Shown here piece by piece: positions 47,087 through 56,270 of a stretch of DNA of 64,000 bases. The notes below the pieces were generated by a model, which was given only the letters and a program-made list of their open reading frames with translations, made no database searches and was not told where the DNA came from. Made by a program: the position numbers and the translations under genes. The stretch's first letter is position 1, and each line of letters opens with the position of its first letter. Source of the DNA: Helicobacter sp. 12S02232-10 (GTDB taxonomy: Bacteria > Campylobacterota > Campylobacteria > Campylobacterales > Helicobacteraceae); contig NZ_MLAQ01000006.1 of the NCBI RefSeq assembly GCF_002272895.1, forward strand, positions 54,263 through 118,262. Reading direction: 5' to 3'.

Positions 47087-48412
47087 CTAAATATCTCCTG
47101 CAGCATTCCTTTGCTCATACCACAAACGAATCTTTGCTCCCACACTTCTAAACGGATCAGGTGGCATCATACCAGCACGATTATTTTTAAGAATAAAATC
47201 CAAATTCTCTGAACTTTTTCCCGATATAAGTTCAGCAATATAATATCCTAAATATGTACCTTTAACCACTCCTACGCCGTTTGATCCACCAATTACATAA
47301 ACTCCATTTTCAAGCTTTTCAAAAATAGCTTGGCGATTAAGAGTGACACAAATCATTCCACCCCAAGTAAAATCAAAACGCTTATATTTGAGCGCAGGAA
47401 ATCTCGCTTCAAAAGAATTCCGATGGCATTGATAGACTTTTTGGAGTTGATGAGGATTGCTTTTCATATCGGGTATAAAATCAAGCACATTGCGAATAAA
47501 AATTCTTCCCTCAGGAGTTAGCCGCAAAGTACTTCCAGCAGGATGAGCAGAAGTGAGACCATAAGGAGAAATCCCCTTAAAATGGGTTTCCAATTCTTGA
47601 GGAGTCAAGGGTTCGGTTAAAGAAGCATAAGTAAAAACAGGAACTTGCCGATGAGCAATAACTCCAAACTCTTCCAAATGCGAATCAAGCGCAAGCAATA
47701 CTATGGGAGCTTCTACACTACCCCCTTGTGTATGGAGGATATGTGGAGAACCATATTGAATCGAAATTATCGGGCTTTGTTCAAAAATGCAAACTTTATT
47801 TTCCAAAATCTTTGCATAACCGCGGATAAGTGCTGCTGGATTTGCCAATACACACCCTGAGGTATAAATAGCTTCCTGATAATAAGAACTTCCAAGTCTT
47901 TTTTCAAGCTCCAAACCCTTAAGACGCTCAAAAGCAAATCCGCAGGGCTTAAGACGGGCTTCAAAGGTATCAAGTCCTTTAATATTGGAGGTTTCGTGTG
48001 CAGCCATATATTTGCCAGCTTTTTGCCAAGAACACTCGATACCATATTCTTCCACAGCCTCTTGGAGAAGATTGATTCCAAAAGAATTCAACTCATAAAT
48101 TTTTTTATCCCTTTGCAAATCTGGAACTGCTGTGTCCAAATTATGGGGTAAATCAATTAAAAAACCGGCATTACGCCCGCTTGTCCCCTCTCCAATTCTA
48201 AGCGCTTCAACCAAAGCAATTTTTAAATCCGGATGGTTTTGGCTCAATCTTGCGGCTGCAGAAATTCCTGAGAACCCTCCTCCAATTATGACAATATCGA
48301 CTTTGATATCTTTCTTAAGACGCTCACCTATAGGTTCAAAACGATTGGAAGTTGTTTCAAACCAACCCAAATCACCATCAATTTGTGGAAAATTTTTTAT
48401 TTTGCGCAACAT
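47087..48412 (-). CDS. FAD-dependent amine oxidase/dehydrogenase, PuuB-like
   Basis: A D-amino-acid-oxidase-type flavoprotein of 441 aa. The ADP-binding motif is DIVIIGGGFSGISAAARLSQ (about residues 39-58), followed by GEGTSGRNAGFLI, a stretch seen in gamma-glutamylputrescine oxidase (PuuB). The C-terminus reads GGSNGVGVVKGTYLGYYIAE and ends with PDPFRSVGAKIRLWYEQR, also PuuB-like. ATG 48412 follows AAGGAGAT. No polyamine genes flank it, so the substrate is open; sarcosine or other secondary amines are alternatives. Confidence 0.72.
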   Translation of the reverse strand: MLRKIKNFPQIDGDLGWFETTSNRFEPIGERLKKDIKVDIVIIGGGFSGISAAARLSQNHPDLKIALVEALRIGEGTSGRNAGFLIDLPHNLDTAVPDLQRDKKIYELNSFGINLLQEAVEEYGIECSWQKAGKYMAAHETSNIKGLDTFEARLKPCGFAFERLKGLELEKRLGSSYYQEAIYTSGCVLANPAALIRGYAKILENKVCIFEQSPIISIQYGSPHILHTQGGSVEAPIVLLALDSHLEEFGVIAHRQVPVFTYASLTEPLTPQELETHFKGISPYGLTSAHPAGSTLRLTPEGRIFIRNVLDFIPDMKSNPHQLQKVYQCHRNSFEARFPALKYKRFDFTWGGMICVTLNRQAIFEKLENGVYVIGGSNGVGVVKGTYLGYYIAELISGKSSENLDFILKNNRAGMMPPDPFRSVGAKIRLWYEQRNAAGDI

Positions 48413-48597
48413 TTTATCTCCTTAAACATTTCTAATCCCTTTGCCTAGATTGCATAAAATCAAATCTTATATAAGGTTCTTTGACAATCAATTAAGCCGT
48501 TGCAAGTTATAACAAAATTCCTTTTAAAATGATTTTACAGCATAACTTCTCAAGTTCATATGACCCTAATCAAAGCAAATATTCAATAAAATCCAAC

Positions 48598-48603
48598 TAT
48601 AAT
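48598..48603 (+). promoter_or_regulatory. -10 box of the Rep/UvrD helicase gene
   Basis: TATAAT lies 36 bp before the helicase start codon. The 227-bp divergent region also contains a minus-strand TATAAG around 48469 that may serve the oxidase gene. Confidence 0.5.
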
Positions 48604-48639
48604 TCTCCCAACTTGATTCGCTTAAGGAATGCTCAATAA

Positions 48640-50682
48640 ATGAATGTCCAAAAGGGGCTTAATCTCAACGCCGAACAAAAGCAAGCTGCTATGGCTCCCA
48701 AAGGACATAATTTAGTCATTGCTTCAGCAGGCACAGGAAAAACTTCCACAATCGTAGGCAGGATTGCACACTTACTAGACTCTGGCATTGATCCCAAAGA
48801 AATCCTATTATTGACCTTTACCAATAAGGCAAGTCTTGAAATGATTGAGCGCGTCTCAAAAATTTTTGGCGAAAAAGAAGCAAAACAAATTGAATCAGGA
48901 ACATTCCACGCTGTGGCTTATCGTTACCTTAAAGAACATCTCAAAATCTCTCTCAAACAGCCTAGAGAACTCAAAGTTCTTTTTAAAAGTATTGCCGAAC
49001 ACAGAATTTATGCCAATAAAGGAACAGCTTCTCCCTACTCTGCTCAATACCTCTATGATATCCATTCCTTATACCTCAACTCCCAAAAAGAACAAAGCTT
49101 TGAAGAGTGGCTCAAGCAAAAATCTCCCGAACAAGCTCTATATATACCTGTTTATGAAGGGATACTTGATGAGTTTCAAGCACTAAAAAAAGAGTATGGT
49201 TATGCTGATTACAATGATCTGTTGATAATGTATCGCGATGAAATGTCTAAACAGGAAAGCCCTTATCAAGAAGTCTTATGCGATGAATACCAAGATACCA
49301 ATCCGCTCCAAGATTCCCTTATTGATGCCATTAACCCCGAAAGTCTTTTTTGCGTGGGGGATTATGATCAAAGTATTTACGCTTTTAATGGAGCAGACAT
49401 CAGCATTATCAGTAACTTTACTACTAAATACAAAGATGCTCACGTCTTCACGCTAAAAAAAAATTATCGCTCTTCCTATCCTATTCTTGATTTGGCAAAC
49501 AGGATTATTCAAAAAAATGAACGCATTTATGAAAAAAGCCTTGAAGTCGTAAAAACAGGCGAATATTCCCCTCCTAAGCTACTTGCATATGAAGAACTTT
49601 TTTTACAATATCAGGGTATCGCTAAAAAAATTGCAACAAGCAATTATAACCTTGATGACATTGCTGTAATTTTCAGAAACAATGCAAGTGCTGATGGTTG
49701 CGAAGCTTCCTTGCGAGAAATGGGTATTCCTTCAAGACGCAAAGGAGGAATCAGTTTTTTTGATACCAAAGAAGTTTCACTGATGCTTGATATCTGCTCC
49801 TTGATTTACAATCCCAAAGATATGATGGCCCATATTCACACATTAAGCTATGGGAGTGGGATTGGAAACTCAATTGCCAAAGATATTTATGAAGCTCTTA
49901 ATATTTTAGGCAATCGTGATACAAAAACAGGTTTATTAGCACCTGATTTTAATATCAAACCCTATGCTTCAAGAAGCAAAAATACACAATTAGGATTATT
50001 TGATGACTTCTTTGCTCTACAAAACAGCGCAAGATTCGATACATTTTTGCCAAAAGATTTTTGTTCCCATCCCATTCTTTCTCACCCTAAACTCACAAAA
50101 GAAGGGGCAGTTTTTCTAGGAAAGTTTTTTATAATGTATCAAAGAATCTATTCTTTAAGTTCTCCGTTTGATCTGATAACAACAATCGCAAAATCTGAAT
50201 TTTTCAGACATATTATAGAAATTTTAGGGCGAGAGAGGTCAAAAAATAAAGATGGCACTTTCGATGAAAATCGCAGGATAGAAGCAATGGAAAAAATTGA
50301 TCGTAAAATCACTTTACTGAGTGATTTAGCTAAAAACTACCGAGACATCGGGCGATTTTTAAATGCAATGATTTTAGGCTCAAATGAGGCGAGCGAAGGA
50401 AGTGGAGTAAATCTTTTGAGTGTCCATGCAAGCAAAGGTCTTGAATTTCGCGATGTCTATATCATTGATTTAATGGATGGGAGATTCCCTAACCGCAAAC
50501 TCATCTCTAAGGGCGGGAGTATAGAAGAAGAACGCAGACTTTTCTATGTTGCCATCACACGTGCTAAAGAAAATCTTTATCTCTCCTATGCCAAAAAAGA
50601 TGCGGTTAAAAATATCGATTATGAACCTTCAATTTTTCTTTATGAAGCAAATATGCTCAAACCTAAAAATTTAAATGTTTGA
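48640..50682 (+). CDS. rep: ATP-dependent DNA helicase, Rep/UvrD/PcrA family
   Basis: A superfamily 1A helicase of 680 aa for replication and repair. The motifs in order are the Q motif LNAEQKQAAMAP, Walker A IASAGTGKTSTIV, Ia LLLTFTNKASLEMIERV, II CDEYQDTNPLQ, III VGDYDQSIYAFNGAD, IV LKKNYRSSYPIL, V LLSVHASKGLEFRDVYII and VI RRLFYVAITRAKENLYLSY. It is complete, with AAGGAA upstream. In H. pylori a rep helicase also follows the flagellar fliK-flgE block. Rep and UvrD cannot be told apart by motifs alone. Confidence 0.92.
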   Translation: MNVQKGLNLNAEQKQAAMAPKGHNLVIASAGTGKTSTIVGRIAHLLDSGIDPKEILLLTFTNKASLEMIERVSKIFGEKEAKQIESGTFHAVAYRYLKEHLKISLKQPRELKVLFKSIAEHRIYANKGTASPYSAQYLYDIHSLYLNSQKEQSFEEWLKQKSPEQALYIPVYEGILDEFQALKKEYGYADYNDLLIMYRDEMSKQESPYQEVLCDEYQDTNPLQDSLIDAINPESLFCVGDYDQSIYAFNGADISIISNFTTKYKDAHVFTLKKNYRSSYPILDLANRIIQKNERIYEKSLEVVKTGEYSPPKLLAYEELFLQYQGIAKKIATSNYNLDDIAVIFRNNASADGCEASLREMGIPSRRKGGISFFDTKEVSLMLDICSLIYNPKDMMAHIHTLSYGSGIGNSIAKDIYEALNILGNRDTKTGLLAPDFNIKPYASRSKNTQLGLFDDFFALQNSARFDTFLPKDFCSHPILSHPKLTKEGAVFLGKFFIMYQRIYSLSSPFDLITTIAKSEFFRHIIEILGRERSKNKDGTFDENRRIEAMEKIDRKITLLSDLAKNYRDIGRFLNAMILGSNEASEGSGVNLLSVHASKGLEFRDVYIIDLMDGRFPNRKLISKGGSIEEERRLFYVAITRAKENLYLSYAKKDAVKNIDYEPSIFLYEANMLKPKNLNV

Positions 50683-50691
50683 ATTGAAACA

Positions 50692-52866
50692 TTAAAAATC
50701 CATATTCAAACCGATAAAATATCTTCTGCCTTCCCTGACATAGTTATAGTTATTAACATAAGTCGCAGAAGAAGCACCATTTGCAACGGCAGGAACATAA
50801 TCAATAAAATTCTGATTGAGAAGATTATAAATCCCTGCGTGCAGACGCAAAGTCTTTGTTATATTATAATGACCACCTAAATGCAGTAAAAAATAATTAT
50901 TATAATAAGGACTCAAATTTGGATTATTTCTTTTGAATTGTTCCAAAGCTGATAGCGAACCCGCACTTGAACCACCCCTACCTCCAATATAGACCCTAAG
51001 TTGTTTGGCACGATATTCCCCTCGAAGATAAAATCCAAAATTCCCAATAGAATAATTTAACGAAGTATTTAAGCTATGCTCAGGAATATCTGTCAAAGGA
51101 ATCCCCTTAGCCGCCCCTGAAGTCTGTTGTGTCTTTGTAAAAGTATAACTAAGATTCAAACCGACATCTCCATAAACAATATTAATGGGCTTAATCCCAA
51201 AAAATACTTCTGCCCCATAAGCAATCGCAGAATCGGCATTAATATTATAACTACAAGTGCTCACAGCAACGCATATGCCTCCTCCAGAAACTGGTATTTG
51301 TTGATCTTTGGATATTGAAACACTTTGTATCTTATCACGAAAAATATTATAAAATCCGGTCAAACCAATATCTGTCCAATCGGTTTCAGAAAGAAATCCG
51401 AATTCGAAGTTAATAGAAGTTTCGGGTTTTAAATCAGGATTTCCATAAGTTGGAACGGTTCCTTGAGCTGTAATCCCATTCACTCCACGAACAAGCTGAG
51501 AAACCGTAGGGGTTTTATACCCTGTGGAAATCCCCCCTTTGAGGGTAAGCCAATCACTTGCATTATAAACAAGATAAGCTCTAGGAGAGGTATTGAAGCC
51601 AAAAGCAGAATTATAATTTTCCCTAAATCCTAAGGTTAAAAATAATTCATCAAAAATAGCCAACTCACTTTCTGCAAATAAAGCCGCATTATGTTGATAC
51701 ATAAAACTATGTCCCACAACAGCCCTATCTCTCATACTTGCAAACCAATACCGCCCGCCCAAAGTCAATTTACCTTGTCCTATATCCATTATAAGCTTTG
51801 TATCAATAATAACATCATCTCCCCTCAAGCCTCTATCTTGACCTATTAATGGGCTTCCCACCCCTACTGCATCTTGAGTAATGAGCCTTCCTTGATTGGT
51901 TGTAGAAAGATACTGAATTGAAGTGTCTGTTTTGCCAAACAAATAATCTCCCAAATGAGCAAAAGTCGCGTTATTGCGCATAAAATAAAGATTTTTAGCA
52001 TATCCCCCTCTATCTCCCACAGTTCCAAGCAAGCTTTGTTCGTTGTTATACCATTGAAGACCATTTTCATAATCAAAATAAAAATAATTCTGTTTGGTAG
52101 GTGCATAAGAAATACGCGCACCTACATCATAAACATTAGCTTGGGACAAACCTACCACGCCATTTCTTCCTAAACTACCACCGCCTGGAATCACCTTTAA
52201 ATCTGAGGTCGGAACCAATGCACGGTAATGCTCTCTTCCTCGAAGTGCAAGACCCCATTTTCTTTGAGAATCCAAAGGTCCAGAAGTATAAAAGCTTCCC
52301 GAATAAAAGTTTCCAAAAAGTTTTTCTTCCTGCAATGTAGCTTCCACAGCAAAACTTGATGACCAGCGATCAAAATTCTTTTTTGTAATGACATTTACAA
52401 CCCCTCCAATCGCATCGCTTCCATATAGAGTGCTCATCGGTCCTTTGATAACTTCAATCCGTTCAATCGAGCTCAAAGGAGGTATAAAAGATGTAAAAAT
52501 CTCTGTAAAGCCATTTGGAAAGGCTGCCGAAGTAATATTTTGCCTTTTACCATCGGTTAAGATCAAAGTATAGTCTGCAGGCATACCACGAATTGAGATA
52601 TTATAACCACCTGTCTTGCCTACACCCATCTCAATACTTACACCCGGAACTCTTGAAACAGCTTCACCCAAATCCCTGTAAGGTTTGTCTTCAAGCTGTT
52701 CTTTTGTGATCACAGAAATGGATGCGGGGGCATCTTTAATATCTTGGGCATAGCCCGAAGCCGAAACAACAGATTTATTTAAAATATAATTTTTTGGCTC
52801 ATCTTCTGCAAATAAGCACACAGGGAAAAAAATCAGCATTTGCTTAAGCATATCTTTTTTCTTCAT
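50692..52866 (-). CDS. TonB-dependent outer-membrane receptor (FrpB-like), second copy
   Basis: An outer-membrane iron-complex or metal receptor, paralogous to 4537-6807. Signal peptide 1-21, then NYILNKSVVSASGYAQDIKD. The plug domain has APASISVITKEQLEDKPYRD and IEVIKGPMSTLYGSDAIGG. The 22-strand barrel ends with GRRYFIGLNMDF. It is about 724 aa. I choose ATG 52866 (AAGG seven bases upstream) over GTG 52869. A Fur-like box overlaps the -10. It stands downstream of a PepSY membrane protein, and in H. pylori frpB genes also lie near rep. Confidence 0.9.
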   Translation of the reverse strand: MKKKDMLKQMLIFFPVCLFAEDEPKNYILNKSVVSASGYAQDIKDAPASISVITKEQLEDKPYRDLGEAVSRVPGVSIEMGVGKTGGYNISIRGMPADYTLILTDGKRQNITSAAFPNGFTEIFTSFIPPLSSIERIEVIKGPMSTLYGSDAIGGVVNVITKKNFDRWSSSFAVEATLQEEKLFGNFYSGSFYTSGPLDSQRKWGLALRGREHYRALVPTSDLKVIPGGGSLGRNGVVGLSQANVYDVGARISYAPTKQNYFYFDYENGLQWYNNEQSLLGTVGDRGGYAKNLYFMRNNATFAHLGDYLFGKTDTSIQYLSTTNQGRLITQDAVGVGSPLIGQDRGLRGDDVIIDTKLIMDIGQGKLTLGGRYWFASMRDRAVVGHSFMYQHNAALFAESELAIFDELFLTLGFRENYNSAFGFNTSPRAYLVYNASDWLTLKGGISTGYKTPTVSQLVRGVNGITAQGTVPTYGNPDLKPETSINFEFGFLSETDWTDIGLTGFYNIFRDKIQSVSISKDQQIPVSGGGICVAVSTCSYNINADSAIAYGAEVFFGIKPINIVYGDVGLNLSYTFTKTQQTSGAAKGIPLTDIPEHSLNTSLNYSIGNFGFYLRGEYRAKQLRVYIGGRGGSSAGSLSALEQFKRNNPNLSPYYNNYFLLHLGGHYNITKTLRLHAGIYNLLNQNFIDYVPAVANGASSATYVNNYNYVREGRRYFIGLNMDF

Positions 52867-52887
52867 CACAAAACCTTATCTTTAAAA

Positions 52888-52902
52888 TAAGAATGATTAT
52901 AA
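52888..52902 (-). promoter_or_regulatory. Fur box of the second TonB receptor
   Basis: On the minus strand TTATAATCATTCTTA matches the 7-1-7 operator consensus at 12 of 14 positions, and the TATAAT inside it is a likely -10 element, about 22 bp before the start codon. Confidence 0.7.
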
Positions 52903-52940
52903 TAATAAATGATGAAGATACTATTAAGATTATTTCTAGT

Positions 52941-53483
52941 TTAAACGCTCAAATATCCTAAAGCAATACTTAATATTAATCCGGCTAAAAAACAAATCAG
53001 CATTTCTTTGCGCTTATTTTTACAAAATGCTGTCATCACAATGCCACTCAAATAAAAAAGCACCAGCGAAATACCAAAAGCCACGCTTAAGACATCAAAG
53101 TACCACTTTGCCTTTGCTTTATGAAGCATAATCATATTCCCAAGCAAGCTTCTTTGAATAGTTTGAATCATTGTTTGATTGTCTTTTGTCTCAATCGTAA
53201 TCATATATTTGGCAGAGCCTATCGAAAGAGCACCTCTAAAATCTTTGGGATTGATATCATTCGGAAAAGGAATATTATTTTTTGATAAAAAATCCATTAA
53301 AAAATCAAATTGCTTCTCTTTAGGAACGACCTCTTCAAGCACCCATTTTTGCTTCGTTGCTCCAACATCTTGATTCAATCCAAAAATATAAACAATTCCT
53401 GTAATCGAAAAAAGTAATGCCATCGGCAGTAAAAACACGCTCACATAAATATGAAATTGATGAGAAAATTTTTTAAGTTTCAC
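52941..53483 (-). CDS. PepSY-associated membrane protein
   Basis: A 180-aa inner-membrane protein with one helix near the N-terminus (HIYVSVFLLPMALLFSITGI), a periplasmic PepSY-like region (about 45-115), then two helices (about 127-150 and 160-178). The conserved His-rich start (SHQFHIY) and the LHKAKAKWYFD segment before helix 2 are typical of PepSY-TM proteins found beside TonB receptors. It lies just upstream of the second receptor, so a role in iron reduction or siderophore release is likely but inferred. Its -10 box is at 53508. Confidence 0.72.
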   Translation of the reverse strand: MKLKKFSHQFHIYVSVFLLPMALLFSITGIVYIFGLNQDVGATKQKWVLEEVVPKEKQFDFLMDFLSKNNIPFPNDINPKDFRGALSIGSAKYMITIETKDNQTMIQTIQRSLLGNMIMLHKAKAKWYFDVLSVAFGISLVLFYLSGIVMTAFCKNKRKEMLICFLAGLILSIALGYLSV

Positions 53484-53507
53484 TTTTAATCCTTTAAATT
53501 TTTGGAA

Positions 53508-53513
53508 ATTATA
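53508..53513 (-). promoter_or_regulatory. -10 box of the PepSY-type gene
   Basis: On the minus strand this reads TATAAT, 25 bp before the start codon. No clear Fur box is seen at this promoter, unlike the receptor's. Confidence 0.45.
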
Positions 53514-53606
53514 ATCTTTCTATATAAAATATCTGTGAAAGACAAACAAATTTAAGGATAAATGTCTTTAAAAAATAATCCTATGCAATCATATGAACTA
53601 TAAATC

Positions 53607-54779
53607 TCAATCGATCAGATGACTGACAAACTTTGAATAATTATCTAAAATCAACCCGCCCTTTCTAAAACCCAAACCACAAGATTCATAGGCATAAAAT
53701 ACATTGGGTTGATAATAAAAATCGCCTGATTTATTCAACTCATAAAATTCCTGATAAATAGGCTTATGATTTTGATAAATACCTTCGTTTTTAAGTATGG
53801 ATTGCAATGAAGAGTCCAAAATTTCGATATTAGCTCCTTCGCGTCCAAATGCAGTTTTTTTGACCTGCTGTTTATCTTTTAGAGGTTCATAGCTTGTTTC
53901 CAAAAGCAAAGGGTGATGGGGAAAAAGATCCCATAAAAGCTTTAAAAAGCGTTTGCTCTGAAACATCACTGCATAAGCAGGATTTAGAAAAATCGCATTT
54001 TTATTTTCCATTATTGATTGCATAATGAGTGCAAGTTCAGGTTCATCAATAGCAATATTTTCCCAAGGAAGAAGCTTGAATAAAAATTCATAATTCACCC
54101 CTTGAGAAAACACGCCTTCATCTTGACTAAATACAATCTCATCAATAAAACAAAAAGAAGTTTCAAAACCTGCACTTTTTGCAATATCCTGCAAAAACCT
54201 CACCGTTCTTTCCTCTTCAATATTGCCTTTAATACTTGAAAACAATATTTTCCACCCTTCATACATTTGCTCAAAACCGCTTGTATCCTCACCCAAAGTG
54301 ATCATTCGCTTAAAATTTTCTCCAATTGCCTCATAAAGATTATTAAACTGCAAATTGGAATCATAGCCATTATATTTCAGCATTGCCCATTGTACAACTG
54401 AGGTTTCATAAAGCATTGTAGGAGTATCTGCATTAAACTCTAAAAGTTTGATGGGTTTTCCATCAAGTCCGCCTGCCAAATCAAAACGCCCGTATAAATG
54501 CCAATGAATTTCCTCTTCCCAACTTTGTTTAATCATAGGTATCAAAACATTAGGAATGTCAAGCTCAAAAAATAAATCATTTTTGATTGCATACTCTGCT
54601 GTTTCCACATACATATCATAAAGCTCATTGCAAGCTTCATAATAAGCATCTGCCTCTGCTTGAGTGATAACAACGGCTTCATTTTCGATATAAGACGTAT
54701 TATCAGGATCGGTATGCCACTGCAAACCGATCTCTTCAAGAGTGTTTTTATCAAGAGGTTTTAAAGATAGTGTTTTCAT
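53607..54779 (-). CDS. Glutathionylspermidine-synthase-like ATP-grasp protein (YgiC/HP0233 type)
   Basis: An ATP-grasp ligase of 390 aa that lacks the amidase domain of true Gsp synthetase. HWHLYGRFDLAGG and IKLLEFNADTPTMLYE (about residues 93-125) match the YgiC family substrate/ATP site, and KTAFGREGANIEIL (about 304-317) is the nucleotide-binding loop. Two ATGs lie in tandem (54782 and 54779); AAAGGG spacing favours the second. It starts six to nine bases after the UPF0323 lipoprotein gene, the same pair as ygiB-ygiC in E. coli. The substrate is unknown; glutathione and spermidine are not established. Confidence 0.78.
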   Translation of the reverse strand: MKTLSLKPLDKNTLEEIGLQWHTDPDNTSYIENEAVVITQAEADAYYEACNELYDMYVETAEYAIKNDLFFELDIPNVLIPMIKQSWEEEIHWHLYGRFDLAGGLDGKPIKLLEFNADTPTMLYETSVVQWAMLKYNGYDSNLQFNNLYEAIGENFKRMITLGEDTSGFEQMYEGWKILFSSIKGNIEEERTVRFLQDIAKSAGFETSFCFIDEIVFSQDEGVFSQGVNYEFLFKLLPWENIAIDEPELALIMQSIMENKNAIFLNPAYAVMFQSKRFLKLLWDLFPHHPLLLETSYEPLKDKQQVKKTAFGREGANIEILDSSLQSILKNEGIYQNHKPIYQEFYELNKSGDFYYQPNVFYAYESCGLGFRKGGLILDNYSKFVSHLID

Positions 54780-54788
54780 CATATCCCT

Positions 54789-55409
54789 TTATGATCCAAA
54801 TGAACCCATTCCTGTAGATTTTGAAGCGTTTGAACCCCCTCCAAAAAACCCACTTTTCCCACCACTTGGATTTGAACGGACTTTGGAAGTTGAAGAAGTA
54901 TTTTTAAAACTATTTTGGCTTCTTTCATAAGCTTGAGGTGATTTATAATTCCTTTGACTATTTTGCTGGTAAGTCGGATTATTAAAAAGCTTATTTCCGA
55001 TATAGCTGCCTAAAATTGCACCTGCTGCACTTGCAAGAATCGCCCCGCCAAGTCCAAGCCCCCCGCTTGCATTTGGATTTGTGAGTTGGCTTGTGCCATT
55101 ATCAATTTTAGTTTCTTCTTGCTTAATGAGCTTCTGTATCTCCTCTTCAGAAAGCACCCTTTCATTTCCTTGCAAATCCCGAACAACTACGTGGGTTTTT
55201 GCGCTGGGATATTCTTCAGCGATTTTATAAGCCCCACTAGGTTGCTCTTCTAAAATAACAAATGCACCCTTTTGAATTGCATTGGATATATTGGTCGCAC
55301 TTTCATTAGAACCTTGAGAATCATTCCCACAGGCTGCTAAACTTACAATCACAAGAGCACTCAATCCTCCTATGACAGCATAATCAGATATTTTCCTAAA
55401 GTGTTTCAT
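54789..55409 (-). CDS. UPF0323 lipoprotein (HP0232/YgiB-like)
   Basis: A 206-aa lipoprotein: signal peptide with lipobox LAAC, lipidated C27. The mature part has a region with [20 protein letters not shown] and [17 protein letters not shown], then a glycine zipper-like membrane segment ([20 protein letters not shown]), then a low-complexity Asn/Ser/Gly tail ending [12 protein letters not shown] 55409 follows AGGGAG. It is paired with the GspS-like ligase; the function is unknown. The free glycine-rich tail could be a ligase substrate, but that is speculation. Confidence 0.78.
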   Translation of the reverse strand: MKHFRKISDYAVIGGLSALVIVSLAACGNDSQGSNESATNISNAIQKGAFVILEEQPSGAYKIAEEYPSAKTHVVVRDLQGNERVLSEEEIQKLIKQEETKIDNGTSQLTNPNASGGLGLGGAILASAAGAILGSYIGNKLFNNPTYQQNSQRNYKSPQAYERSQNSFKNTSSTSKVRSNPSGGKSGFFGGGSNASKSTGMGSFGS

Positions 55410-55448
55410 TATATCTCCCTGCTAAAAATTTCAATATTGCTTCTGGCA

Positions 55449-56195
55449 TTATTTTTTATATTCATAAATATAAGGAACGAATTTGATCAAATCTGATTCG
55501 GATATCTTCTTTGTGACATTTTCGACTTTTTTCATTTCATTTTCAGGCTCTTCTTTAGGCTCATAAGTCACAGCATAAATCTGTTTTAAAATCCGGATTT
55601 TTTCCTCTGGGGTTTTTGCTGATTTTATTTTTTTCAAGATCAAACCGGACTTGATTACAGACTTTTTACCAAGAAATCCTACAAGCACCATTCTTACATT
55701 TGTATTTTTTAATCTAGAATCGATGTCCCTAAGTTCATTTTGACAATGAGGACACATCGGATCAGAAACGATATAGGTGATTTTTTGGTTGCCTTTCGTG
55801 CTTGATGGCAAAGAAATCACATAATCATCAGGAATGGATTCAAATAAAGCATTAAATTTAGCACTATTTTGTTGTTGGGTATTATAGGCTTGAGCCTCTT
55901 GATAGACTTGATTCACAAGATTGGCATCTTTTTTTTCATCACTGAAAAATACATTGCTCAAACCAATAACAATCTTCCCATCTTTGCTCGTAAAAACAGG
56001 AATTTGATACTTAGTATCAGGGTCTTCAATGACAACAATTTTAAATTCAGGATTAGATTTGAGTGTCTCGACTTTGAGTATGGAAATTTTTTTACCCGTT
56101 TGACTCTCTATTATTTTTGTAATATTTTGCTCTATATTTGCCTGGGCAATACCAAAAGCAAAAAATATCAACACGGCAGGTAAGATTTTTTTCAT
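55449..56195 (-). CDS. dsbK: Periplasmic disulfide oxidoreductase, DsbC/DsbK-like
   Basis: A 248-aa exported thiol oxidoreductase with a signal peptide (1-19, ending AQA). An N-terminal dimerisation region (about 20-110) precedes a thioredoxin fold with the active site C148-P-H-C151 (VSDPMCPHCQNEL). H. pylori HP0231 (DsbK/HP0231) has the same layout and combines oxidase and isomerase features. AAGGAG precedes the start. It lies 39 bp before the UPF0323 gene and is divergent from msrQ. Symbol by similarity, from memory. Confidence 0.82.
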   Translation of the reverse strand: MKKILPAVLIFFAFGIAQANIEQNITKIIESQTGKKISILKVETLKSNPEFKIVVIEDPDTKYQIPVFTSKDGKIVIGLSNVFFSDEKKDANLVNQVYQEAQAYNTQQQNSAKFNALFESIPDDYVISLPSSTKGNQKITYIVSDPMCPHCQNELRDIDSRLKNTNVRMVLVGFLGKKSVIKSGLILKKIKSAKTPEEKIRILKQIYAVTYEPKEEPENEMKKVENVTKKISESDLIKFVPYIYEYKK

Positions 56196-56270
56196 ATTTT
56201 CTCCTTAATCAGATAAAATCACATTTTACTATAAAATTTGTCAATCAAATATTATCAAAGGTGTTCTATA

